Below are positions 8,837 through 16,793 of a stretch of DNA of 64,000 nt, in pieces. Under the pieces are notes generated by a model. It made no database searches. It was not told the DNA's origin and was given only the letters and a program-made list of their open reading frames with translations. Source of the DNA: VXRD01 sp965242535 (GTDB lineage: Bacteria; Latescibacterota; UBA2968); NCBI GenBank assembly GCA_965242535.1, contig OZ251458.1:248001-312000 (forward strand), read 5' to 3'. Each line of letters starts with the position of its first letter. Position 1 is the stretch's first letter. The position numbers and the translations under genes were made by a program.

Positions 8837-9808
8837 ATGAGACCTATTTTTTTTGTGCTGATGGTCTTCGCGCTGATGCGGGTTGGAACGGTGGCCGCAG
8901 AGGTGCAGGTCGATTTTCGCTTTGAGGCTGTTTTTGGCGAAATCGGCGGCGGCGATGGGCAGCTTCTCGAGCCCGAGGGCCTGGCACTCGACATGGCGGG
9001 CAATCTGTTCGTGGCCGATACCGGGAATGACCGCGTCCAAAAATGGTCGCCCAATGGCACGTTTTTGATGGCCGTTGGCACGCCGGGTTGGGCAGATGGA
9101 CAATTCGACAAACCCAGCGGGATCGCCGCGGGCAAGGGCTTGGAAATCTATGTGGCCGACAGCCGAAACCGCCGCATTCAGGTGTTCAATTTCAACCTGC
9201 GCCTGTTGACCGTCATCGGCGGGCCGGATGTGGATGCGTCTGTAGAACTGGGCACCCTCGGCGGCATTGCCGTGACGGATGCAGACGAAATTTTGGTGGG
9301 CGATATAGACGCGGATCAACTCGTGCAGATCGACACGTACAGCCGCGTGGATCGCAGTTTTGGCGGGTTTGGGTACGGCGCGGGCAATCTGCGGCGGCCA
9401 CTGGGCATCGCCACAGAGGGGCGCGATGCGGTTTATGTTTGCGACAGCGAAAATGATCGGATCGCGGTGTTCGACCGGTTCGGCAATTTTCAAAACGCAA
9501 TGGGCGACGACATTCTCTTGCAACCCTCGGCCCTGTGTGTCGGCCCTCAGCGCACGCTCATCGTCGCGGATACGGGCCACCATCGCATCGTGGTCTTCGA
9601 CCTGCATTCGGGCCGCGTCGCGGGCTTCTTGGGCGGCCCCGATCCGGGGAAAGGCCCAATGACATTTCAAACCCCTCGCGGCGTGGCACTCGGGCGAGCG
9701 GGCAGATTATTCATTTTGGATTCGGGCAATGGCCGCATTCAAAAATTGCAACTGCGCGTTTCAAAAAGGCAAGCGCGCCCCCGGCTGAACACAGATGAAC
9801 GCAGATGA
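8837..9808 (+). CDS. Secreted NHL-repeat beta-propeller protein
   Basis: A 323-residue protein with a signal peptide (MRPIFFVLMVFALMRVGTVAA) followed by about six NHL repeats. Examples are LLEPEGLALDMAGNLFVADTGNDRVQKW, FDKPSGIAAGKGLEIYVADSRNRRIQVF and LRRPLGIATEGRDAVYVCDSENDRIAVF. The pattern G-hA-V/AD-NxRIQ-F is typical of a six-bladed propeller used for binding or lyase functions. No catalytic residues can be assigned. The C-terminus is basic and runs into an intergenic repeat (ACAGATGAACGCAGATGAAC). It is probably periplasmic or surface-exposed. Confidence 0.85.
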   Translation: MRPIFFVLMVFALMRVGTVAAEVQVDFRFEAVFGEIGGGDGQLLEPEGLALDMAGNLFVADTGNDRVQKWSPNGTFLMAVGTPGWADGQFDKPSGIAAGKGLEIYVADSRNRRIQVFNFNLRLLTVIGGPDVDASVELGTLGGIAVTDADEILVGDIDADQLVQIDTYSRVDRSFGGFGYGAGNLRRPLGIATEGRDAVYVCDSENDRIAVFDRFGNFQNAMGDDILLQPSALCVGPQRTLIVADTGHHRIVVFDLHSGRVAGFLGGPDPGKGPMTFQTPRGVALGRAGRLFILDSGNGRIQKLQLRVSKRQARPRLNTDERR

Positions 9809-10107
9809 ACGGCGAAAGAACCCACCGTTCGAAAAAATAAAATCGCGTCAGCACAAACGCAGGCACAAGCACGGGCGTAGCCAACGTCGGAATCCAGGCT
9901 CGTGCTGACGTGGGGTTGTTAAAAAAAAATACACATTCGCACAGACAGAGACGAGAAGGGGCGGGCGGGGTGGGATAATCCGCGCAATTCCCTAATCCGC
10001 GATCACGAGGGGTTGCGGATCGGGCAAAAGTTGGCTATATTTGTCGCGGGTGGATGGAGATGGAGAAGAGATGGCGGGCGTTGTAAAACTTTTTGAAGGA
10101 GGGCCTA
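9809..10107. other. Intergenic region with a long-range inverted repeat
   Basis: No gene is seen. CGTCAGCAC (9846-9854) pairs perfectly with GTGCTGACG (9902-9910), enclosing 47 nt. Read on the minus strand the hairpin is followed by CGATTTTATTTTTT, which looks like a terminator, yet no minus-strand gene precedes it. Fragments of the AATCCGC repeat lie at about 9970-10020. Confidence 0.45.
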
Positions 10108-10764
10108 ATGGCTCTGTTGACCGATGGGGAATTGATGGAGACGCTGGAGACGCAACTACCGGCATTGCTCGAACGGCATCCCGAATTTGAGATGCGCGTC
10201 TATTCGACGTTCATGCGGACGTTTGCCAAAAAGGAGGAAGTGGCGGCAGTGCTGTCCGAATTGCGCGATTTGCGGAACGAGTTTGACGAGTTTCGCACAG
10301 AAGTCAATGACCGATTTGAGCAAATCGAGGGGAGGCTCGATCGGATGGAGCGACAATTTTCCGATCTGCGCGATTGGGTCGAAATGATCGTGGGACGCTT
10401 CCAAACGCGGTCCGGCAGAAAATTGGAAGATGTGGTCGCAGGCACCATGCGGTTGGTGCTCGGACGAGACGATGTGTCTGCCGATCACGTTCGCTTGCGG
10501 CAACCCCTCGAAGATGCCGAGGGCCTGATCGGCCCTGCGGGTCGTCGCTACGAGGTCGATATTTTGGTGCATAACAGCACCTTGTTGGTGTTTGAGGTCA
10601 AGTCCGTGTGCGAGTTGGAGGATGTGGATCGCTTCGCCGATAAAGTGGGGTTGATGCGGACCTTGCATCCGGAGAAAACCGTGGATGGCGTGATCGTCAC
10701 GATGGCGCCGCTCAACGAGGTCGAAGCGCGATGTGGTGAATGGGGTATCAAATTGGTGCATTAA
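10108..10764 (+). CDS. Coiled-coil protein with PD-(D/E)XK nuclease-like C-terminus
   Basis: A 218-residue protein. Residues about 35-95 form a coiled coil (VAAVLSELRDLRNEFDEFRTEVNDRFEQIEGRLDRMERQF). The C-terminal half has RYEVDILVHNSTLLVFEVKS, a D-x(n)-E-x-K arrangement like the PD-(D/E)XK nuclease fold seen in DUF3782-type proteins. Start is ATG 10108 with a perfect GAAGGAGGG upstream. These families are common in bacteria with many repeats, but their role is not established. A terminator follows. Nuclease activity is inference; no partner gene is adjacent. Confidence 0.6.
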   Translation: MALLTDGELMETLETQLPALLERHPEFEMRVYSTFMRTFAKKEEVAAVLSELRDLRNEFDEFRTEVNDRFEQIEGRLDRMERQFSDLRDWVEMIVGRFQTRSGRKLEDVVAGTMRLVLGRDDVSADHVRLRQPLEDAEGLIGPAGRRYEVDILVHNSTLLVFEVKSVCELEDVDRFADKVGLMRTLHPEKTVDGVIVTMAPLNEVEARCGEWGIKLVH

Positions 10765-10803
10765 AGTTGCAGTCCGCGGTCAGTTCCATTGCCATCACAA
10801 TAC

Positions 10804-10858
10804 AAGCCCCCGCATGTCGATCCTGAACGAATCATGGGTCAATGCGGGGGCTTTTGTT
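10804..10858 (+). terminator. Rho-independent terminator
   Basis: A perfect 12-bp stem AAGCCCCCGCAT (10804-10815) / ATGCGGGGGCTT (10842-10853) followed by TTGTTTG, ending the transcript of the coiled-coil gene. Confidence 0.75.
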
Positions 10859-10887
10859 TGCTCCTCGTTTCCGATCCTGCGTTTTTC

Positions 10888-10980
10888 GGACAGGCACGGG
10901 GCCCTGTCCCTACATCATCCACCGGCACTACCCTCCTACACACTGCTCGCCTTTGAATGGGCTATCGCTCGTTGTACCCC
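10888..10980. repeat. Palindrome copy plus reverse-oriented TACAAC hairpin repeat
   Basis: GGACAGGC (10888) with its partner CCTGTCC (to 10909) is a copy of the dispersed 22-bp palindrome. At 10952-10980 lies a reverse-oriented, degenerate copy of the GGGGTACAAC...GATAGCC...TTCAAA repeat. The next bases (to about 11048) contain CTGACCGCTGATGGCTGATAGC, in which the stop codon of the RNB gene is embedded. Confidence 0.6.
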
Positions 10981-11017
10981 TTGTATCTTTTCTCTTACGC
11001 CTTCCGCCTCACGCCTT

Positions 11018-13138
11018 CTAAAAGCTGACCGCTGATGGCTGATAGCTCACGGTAAAATGCGCCCAGCCTTTCCAGCGATCAACTCCCGTCAGGCGCAGGT
11101 CAATTTCGTCGCCGACCTCGACGGGATGCCCCGGATAGATGACGGTCTTGAAGGGATGGTCGAGCAGTTCCACGAGCGCGCCGCGCATCTTGAGGTGGAG
11201 AACGACGGCGCGAAATTCCCGACCGAGTTGGCGTTCCCAAGATTGGAGCAACAGGTCGCGGGTGTGGCGATAGACCAGGCCATCGATCAGGCCCTCGGTC
11301 TCCCACAAGCGATAGCGCAGGGCGTTGAGGTCGTCGACTGAGTAGAGCACTTGATCGGTTTGAAGATAATGCGCGATCTGGCGTTGCATCGCCAAATCCG
11401 CGTATCGCGCGAGCGGTTGCGCGATGGGGCAACAGTGCGAAATGCCGTACCCGTGATGGATTCCCGGCGCGGTGTCGAGATCCGTGCGCGGGGTGTGGCG
11501 TTGCAGTTCATGGCGGCGGACGATCGGGTGTGGAATCCGCCGAAGGGCCGCGGCGTTCTCGACCGGGTCTCGCGTCTCGTAAATCGCGGGGATCCCCTTG
11601 TTGTCGCACCACCGGCCAACGGCCACAGCCGCGAGCAGACGCAATTCCCACGCGATGCAAATGCGTTCCGCCGGGCCATCCGGTCGTCGCTTTTGGCGGA
11701 GGCGCGCGGCCAACTGCGAGAAAAATTGAAGGGCGCGGTGTTGCGGGTGAGACGAATCCGAAAGAGCCAGATCGACATTCTCCTGCGTCAGGTCCGCTTT
11801 GTTCACAGCGGTCGTCTGCGCGATGCAAAAATCTTTGAGGCGACCCGCTCGATCCGCGCGCCAGAAAATGCTCAGCGCGGGACGCGGCCGCTGGAAATCG
11901 CCCAAGTCGTGGACGATGCGCGGGGGGAGCATGGGGATGGGGTGATCGGGAAAGGGAATGCGTGCGCCGCGTTCGGCAGCCTCGCGGTCGATAGCCGAAT
12001 CCTTTGGGATGAGAGCGGCGATATCCGGGATGTGGACGCCAAATTCCGGGCCGCGAAACAATCTGCGGCGGAACGAAAGCGCGAGGGCTTGCCCATCGGG
12101 CAGGTGAATCACAAAGACCTTTTGCTTTTTGCGATAACCAACTGCGGTTGCGGGGGTTTCGGCTTGGCGGATGGCGTCCTCTGAAAACGCGATGGGCACT
12201 TCGGCGCGGAGCAGATCGAGGTTTTCATCGCGCTCCCACACTCGCTTTTGAACGAGCAAATCGACCGCTGATTTTTGGCGGTTTTTTTTTGTTTCGCAGA
12301 TTTCGGCGAGCAAGGCCCGCGCTTGGGTGGCGCGCTGCGATTCCCTGCCCCAAAGGGCGTATTGTCGAATCTGGTCCAAATAGGTCTGCTGGCGCGGCGT
12401 CAAGGTGTGTTCCGCGATGGATTCGGCCCGATTTCGCATGGCGTGGATAAATTCCTCGCGTTCTTCATCCCGATCTCGTTGCCGCCGCTCCCGCTGCCTG
12501 CGGAACCCCACTTGATCGACCGCATAAGGCGCGTACGAGTCGGAAGCGCAGGGCCGAAAATACGCACAGGCCTGGTGCAAATGCAAATACAGGGCCATCC
12601 ACTGCGTAGCGTCGGCATCGCCATCGAAAAAGAGATCGGCGATATCGGGCAGGGAAAGTGCCGTATCGGATTCAACGGCGAGCTCCCACACGTCCTCGAG
12701 GTCGATGTCCCGGCTCAACGCACGCAAGGACGCGGCATAGGGCTTCAGCGGCACATCGCGCGATGAGGTGCCGCTGAGATAGACGAGGTTCGTGCGGTGA
12801 AAGCGGAGGCGGCGGTCGTCCTCGGCCAAAACCGCGATCTCGGAAATATTGCGGGACAAAACCCCTTGGCAAGTGCCCATCAACAAACGCTTGCGAAACC
12901 GAAACAGGACGATCTCATCTCGAACGGGCGTGCCGGGCAAGCGGGCGACCATGGCCTTTGGCGGGATCATCCCCTCGGGCAGGGGACTCAACACCGGGTC
13001 TTCGTCCAACTTGCCCGTGTAGCGTTCGTCCTTTCCGTGCTCCTTTCGGATGACGAACCCGTAAACGCGCTTGAGCAGGCTGGCGTAGTAGTAGAGATGG
13101 CGATTGGAGATGGCGATTTCGCGTTTGGAATTTCGCAT
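11018..13138 (-). CDS. RNase II/RNB-fold protein with degenerate active site
   Basis: A 706-residue protein. Residues about 335-560 match the RNB domain (FGVHIPDIAALIPKDSAIDREAAERGARIPFPDHPIPMLPP and QPLARYADLAMQRQI), and the C-terminus looks S1-like. The usual catalytic stretch with four Asp (IDxxxxxDxDDA) is replaced at about 344-356 by IHLPDGQALALSF. The usual TSPIRRYADL reads IAQPLARYADL. At most one of the four metal-binding aspartates is left, so I infer an RNA-binding or regulatory protein, not an exoribonuclease. Start ATG has AGGGGAA upstream. A terminator-like hairpin ends only about 16 nt before the start, suggesting control by readthrough. Confidence 0.75.
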   Translation of the reverse strand: MRNSKREIAISNRHLYYYASLLKRVYGFVIRKEHGKDERYTGKLDEDPVLSPLPEGMIPPKAMVARLPGTPVRDEIVLFRFRKRLLMGTCQGVLSRNISEIAVLAEDDRRLRFHRTNLVYLSGTSSRDVPLKPYAASLRALSRDIDLEDVWELAVESDTALSLPDIADLFFDGDADATQWMALYLHLHQACAYFRPCASDSYAPYAVDQVGFRRQRERRQRDRDEEREEFIHAMRNRAESIAEHTLTPRQQTYLDQIRQYALWGRESQRATQARALLAEICETKKNRQKSAVDLLVQKRVWERDENLDLLRAEVPIAFSEDAIRQAETPATAVGYRKKQKVFVIHLPDGQALALSFRRRLFRGPEFGVHIPDIAALIPKDSAIDREAAERGARIPFPDHPIPMLPPRIVHDLGDFQRPRPALSIFWRADRAGRLKDFCIAQTTAVNKADLTQENVDLALSDSSHPQHRALQFFSQLAARLRQKRRPDGPAERICIAWELRLLAAVAVGRWCDNKGIPAIYETRDPVENAAALRRIPHPIVRRHELQRHTPRTDLDTAPGIHHGYGISHCCPIAQPLARYADLAMQRQIAHYLQTDQVLYSVDDLNALRYRLWETEGLIDGLVYRHTRDLLLQSWERQLGREFRAVVLHLKMRGALVELLDHPFKTVIYPGHPVEVGDEIDLRLTGVDRWKGWAHFTVSYQPSAVSF

Positions 13139-13154
13139 GGTTTTCCCCTAGTGA

Positions 13155-13183
13155 AAAAGCCCCGGCGCGCGACCGGGGCTTTT
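13155..13183 (-). terminator. Hairpin between DUF1501 gene and RNB gene; terminator or attenuator
   Basis: An 11-bp perfect stem AAAAGCCCCGG (13155-13165) / CCGGGGCTTTT (13173-13183), followed on the minus strand by a T-run and, within 16 nt, by the AGGGGAA ribosome site and ATG of the RNB gene. It can end the DUF1800-DUF1501 transcript or control its continuation into the RNB gene. Confidence 0.7.
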
Positions 13184-13207
13184 GTGGTTTGAGACGATGG
13201 CGCGCCT

Positions 13208-14626
13208 TTAGCGGTTTCGGTACGCCTCGACAAATTGCAGAAAATCGCCAAACCCGACATTGCCATCGCCATCCAAATCGTATTGGGCTTCTGTGCCGCC
13301 GTAGGCTTCGGCAAATTGGAGAAAGTCGTTAAAATCGACTTTGCCGTCCCTATTGAAATCGCCCTTGGCAAATTGGGATGCCGAACTGAGAAGGGGAATG
13401 AGCGCGGGGCCGGACGAGAAAATATTGGCGAGCACGTTTTCCGACACGCCAAACCACTGGTTGAGCACCGAGGCATAGACTTGGCGGAAGTCGTAGTCGT
13501 AGTAAAAATCGCCGCGGCCGTCGACCCGCTCGAAATTGGGATCTGCACCGACGACGCCTGCGTTGACCGAAGGGCCGAAAAAGAACATGGGCGCGGACGT
13601 GCCGTGGTCCGTGCCCGCGCTGCCGTTTTCCTTCACGCGCCGCCCGAACTCCGAAATGCTCATGCCCAAAACGCGATCTTGCAACTGGTGTTCCCGCAGG
13701 TCGCGCACAAACGCCCTGACCGAGGTGTTGAGGTCGCGCATCAAAACATCGTGGCGGTTGAGCTGATTGGCGTGCGTGTCGTATCCGCCTTGGGAAACGA
13801 GATACACTTTGGCTTTTAAGCCACCTGCGATCAAGCGCGCGACCAAACTGAGTTTGTCCGCGAGCGCGTTATTGGGATAGACCGCGCGGTTCTCGCTTTG
13901 ACTCGCGGCGTCTTGAACTTGCGACGAGTAGCGCAGGGATTCAAAATTGATGCGGCGGACAAAGTCGAGTTCGTACCCGGCCGGCGTGGGAATTTTGTTG
14001 TCTTCGATGATTTTGTTGCCCCGCTCCACGAGATAGACGAATTGCCTGGGGTTGCGAAGCGCGATGCCCATCGCGCCGTTTTTGCCCAAGAGCGCGAGCG
14101 AGAGCACGGGGCCGATATCCACGGCCAAGGGGTGTTCGGGCATGGCGTCTGGAAGGCCCGCGGTTTGGGTTTCGAGATAGCGCCCGAGCCAGCCGTGCGA
14201 CAAAAATTCATTGGCGTCCGATGCGGTCATCCAGATATCGGTCGAGCGAAAATGCGAGCGGTTGGGGTTGGGATAGCCCACGCCCTGCACGGCCATCAAC
14301 TCGCCCTCGTCGTAGAGTTCTTGGAACCCGGTCAGTTGCGGATGCAGGCCCTGCGCGTCCGTGAGTTTGAGGGCGTCTCCCTTTTTGATGTGGATGGTGG
14401 GCCGCGCCCGGTAATAGGCATCGTTTTCAAAATTGACCACGGTGTTGAGGCCGTCATTGCCGCCGTTGAGGCGGATGATGACGAGCACGCGGTCGGTCTG
14501 GCTGAGGGCGGCGGCGGCCATGGGACCCACGGCTTCGGCGCGGCCATAAGCGCGCGTCATAAAACCGCCTAGCGCAAACCCGGCGCCGCCTCGGCTTGCA
14601 CTTTTCATAAAGTCGCGTCTGTTCAT
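13208..14626 (-). CDS. DUF1501 protein with Tat signal and C-terminal dockerin-like EF-hand repeats
   Basis: A 472-residue protein starting MNRRDFMKSASRGGAGFALGG, a twin-arginine signal, with AGGAGC upstream of ATG 14626. The core has DUF1501 features (IIRLNGGNDGLNTVV, MSISEFGRRVKENGSAGTDHG), a sulfatase-related metal-hydrolase fold exported folded. The last 55 residues hold two dockerin/EF-hand calcium loops, DFNRDGKVDFNDFLQFAEAYG and DLDGDGNVGFGDFLQFVEAY. This C-terminal module recurs on exported proteins of Latescibacterota/Poribacteria-like genomes (recollection, not checked). It is the second gene of an operon with DUF1800, 34 bp downstream. Confidence 0.88.
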   Translation of the reverse strand: MNRRDFMKSASRGGAGFALGGFMTRAYGRAEAVGPMAAAALSQTDRVLVIIRLNGGNDGLNTVVNFENDAYYRARPTIHIKKGDALKLTDAQGLHPQLTGFQELYDEGELMAVQGVGYPNPNRSHFRSTDIWMTASDANEFLSHGWLGRYLETQTAGLPDAMPEHPLAVDIGPVLSLALLGKNGAMGIALRNPRQFVYLVERGNKIIEDNKIPTPAGYELDFVRRINFESLRYSSQVQDAASQSENRAVYPNNALADKLSLVARLIAGGLKAKVYLVSQGGYDTHANQLNRHDVLMRDLNTSVRAFVRDLREHQLQDRVLGMSISEFGRRVKENGSAGTDHGTSAPMFFFGPSVNAGVVGADPNFERVDGRGDFYYDYDFRQVYASVLNQWFGVSENVLANIFSSGPALIPLLSSASQFAKGDFNRDGKVDFNDFLQFAEAYGGTEAQYDLDGDGNVGFGDFLQFVEAYRNR

Positions 14627-14660
14627 AACGAGCTCCTGTGGCGAAAGGCGGATGCCCTTT

Positions 14661-16133
14661 CTAATTGAGTTGGTAGTCGGGCAACTCGAAAATGAGTTTG
14701 AGAATATTCTTGATGCGGCGAGGGGCCGCCAAGTCGTCGGGATTCCAGTCATAGACATCGGCGCCCTCGAGCAACGTGTCCAAAAACATTTCGCGGCGAT
14801 ACGCGTCGACCGGGAACGGCGTCAAGCACTCGCCCAGGGCGCGGACGAGTTCTTCCGCGTCGTAGGGGGTGGGAAAGGCTTTGACGAATCCCACGACATC
14901 CGGGTTGACGATGGTGTAGCGGTTGGGATTGCGCGGTTTGGCATCGACCATTTCGTCGGTCATCTTGTGGCGCTCGGGCAAGGTCGAGGTGCTGATCCAC
15001 AGCCGATATCCGGGCCACCCGGCCACATTGGGCGGGTCGAGCAATTTTTGCCCGAGCACATCCGCGATGTACACGAGGTACTCCGCGCTGATGCTCTGCC
15101 GACTGCCCGCGCGAAACCCCAAGCTGCGCGCCGTGCCGGCGACGAGCTCGACCGGGCTTTTGATTTTCGCGCCGACGAGGGCGGGATCGAAAAAGTGCGT
15201 GCTCAGGAGCAACGCCTTGAGCACGGGCGCGATTTCGTAATCGTTGTCGCGCATGATCTGCGCGAGTTCCGCGATCACGTCTCGATCCGGGTGTTCATAG
15301 ACAAATTCGCGGTAGAGCTTGCCGCAGATAAATTCCGCGGTGACGGGTTGCTCGAAAATGATGTCGATAATGTCCCGGTCGTCGAAATTGCCGCGCTGCC
15401 CCAAAAACGCCTTCTCGCCCTTGTCGAACCGATTCGTTCTAAAAACGGGTTGCTTGCCCACCACGACCCAACCGGTGAGCGCGCGCGCGGCTTCCCCGAT
15501 GTCGCGTTCCGAGTACGCGTTGCCCTCGCCCATGGTGAACAATTCCATCAGCTCTCGGGCGTAGTTTTCATTGGGTTTGCCCACTTTGTTGGTATTGCTG
15601 TCGAGGTAGTAGATCATGGCCGGATCGCGCGTGACTTCCTGCACGAGGGTTTTGAAATTTCCCACGGCGTGCTTGCGGAACAGGAAATTTTGGAGATACA
15701 TCCACTGCGGGCGCCTCACATCTTTGGCCTGCGTGGCAAAGTGGTCGTGCCAAAAGAGCACCATGCGCTCCTGAATGGAAAACCCCTGATTGACGATGAG
15801 AGACATCCACCACGCGCGGGTTTGATCGACGCGCTCGCGCTCGATTTTGCGCTGCGCTGGGGTGGGTTTTTGAAAGGGATCGTCATAGACCCACTGGTCG
15901 GGGGGATCGGGGGGCAAAAAGGGCATGGCCAGCAGGCCATCCACGACGGCTTCCGGCGTGTTTTGTGCGGCTTGTGCGATTTCATTTGGCGTTGGGCCAA
16001 TCAGGGTGCGCCGCAAAAGGTGGGCCGCGCGTTGCTCGTTCCAGGGCTGTTCCGCCGAGGGGATGTACGGTTCGAGCCCCGTGGAGGCATACGCGAGTTT
16101 GGGCGCGACGGGTAAATGTTGGCGAGTGGACAC
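14661..16133 (-). CDS. DUF1800 family protein
   Basis: A 490-residue DUF1800 protein, recognisable from AAHLLRRTLIGPTPNEI, ERMVLFWHDHFAT, DSNTNKVGKPNENYARELMELFTMG and EAARALTGWVV. GTG 16133 is chosen because GGAGGAG lies upstream; an in-frame start 20 codons earlier has no such site. The family is almost always paired with DUF1501, as here, and the two are thought to act together in the envelope; the biochemical role is unknown. No signal peptide is obvious. Confidence 0.88.
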   Translation of the reverse strand: MSTRQHLPVAPKLAYASTGLEPYIPSAEQPWNEQRAAHLLRRTLIGPTPNEIAQAAQNTPEAVVDGLLAMPFLPPDPPDQWVYDDPFQKPTPAQRKIERERVDQTRAWWMSLIVNQGFSIQERMVLFWHDHFATQAKDVRRPQWMYLQNFLFRKHAVGNFKTLVQEVTRDPAMIYYLDSNTNKVGKPNENYARELMELFTMGEGNAYSERDIGEAARALTGWVVVGKQPVFRTNRFDKGEKAFLGQRGNFDDRDIIDIIFEQPVTAEFICGKLYREFVYEHPDRDVIAELAQIMRDNDYEIAPVLKALLLSTHFFDPALVGAKIKSPVELVAGTARSLGFRAGSRQSISAEYLVYIADVLGQKLLDPPNVAGWPGYRLWISTSTLPERHKMTDEMVDAKPRNPNRYTIVNPDVVGFVKAFPTPYDAEELVRALGECLTPFPVDAYRREMFLDTLLEGADVYDWNPDDLAAPRRIKNILKLIFELPDYQLN

Positions 16134-16227
16134 GGATGCTCCTCCTCTCGTTTGTGCGATGGGATCGGATGGTTCTAATGGAGAATATAACAAATTGGCG
16201 ACATTGGGAAAGTTGAATTTTGCGGAG

Positions 16228-16542
16228 TTAGGGAAGATATTTTTCCAGCGAATCGAGCAATGCGCGTTGCGCCATCAGATTCTTTTCCGACGCCGCGACG
16301 AGGGTTTCCTGCACTTCGATGCGCGCGCGTTCGATGCGCTCGGCGCGTTCTTTCGGGATGCCCAACGCGAGGTTGCGATCGATTTCACGGGTTAGGCTGT
16401 CGCGCATGGTTTGCAGGCGACCGCGCTCTTCCCGCAGCGCGTTCTCGGCCTGCGCGACCTTTGTCTTTTGACGTTCCAGTTCGGGATGAGTTCCCCCCGA
16501 ACACGCGACGAGCAAGGCGATGGCAAAGAGGAAAAGAGGCAT
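16228..16542 (-). CDS. Small lipoprotein with helical coiled-coil body
   Basis: A 104-residue protein with a lipoprotein signal (MPLFLFAIALLVACSGG; lipobox LVAC). A charged helix follows (HPELERQKTKVAQAENALREERGRLQTMRDSLTREIDRN). The start is the ATG at 16542. The frame stays open upstream only because it runs through heptamer repeats. Function unknown; likely tethered to the inner or outer membrane. It ends about 95 bp before the DUF1800 start. Confidence 0.6.
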   Translation of the reverse strand: MPLFLFAIALLVACSGGTHPELERQKTKVAQAENALREERGRLQTMRDSLTREIDRNLALGIPKERAERIERARIEVQETLVAASEKNLMAQRALLDSLEKYLP

Positions 16543-16793
16543 GAGGCGGTGAGGCGGTGAGGCGGTGAGGCGGTGAGACGGGAGACGGGAGAGATGAGAA
16601 GCCATCGCAATCGTAGGGACAGGCCCCCGTGCCTGTCCGAAGATACAAGACGGGAGACGGGAGACGGGAGAGGGGAGACGGGAGAGGGGAGAGGTGAGAA
16701 GCCATCGCTATCGTAGGGACAGGCCCCTGTGCCTGTCCGAAGATACAAGAGGGGAAAACCCGTTGAGGCGGCCCCCGTGCCTGCCCGAAGATT
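16543..16793. repeat. GAGGCGGT/GAGACGG heptamer tracts with two palindrome copies
   Basis: Heptamer runs (GAGGCGGT, GGGAGAC) alternate with two near-identical modules containing the 22-bp palindrome, at 16617-16638 and 16717-16738. Each is embedded in the frame AGAAGCCATCGC...TCGTAGGGACAGGC...GAAGATACAAGA. A third partial palindrome lies near 16768. No gene seen. Confidence 0.75.
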
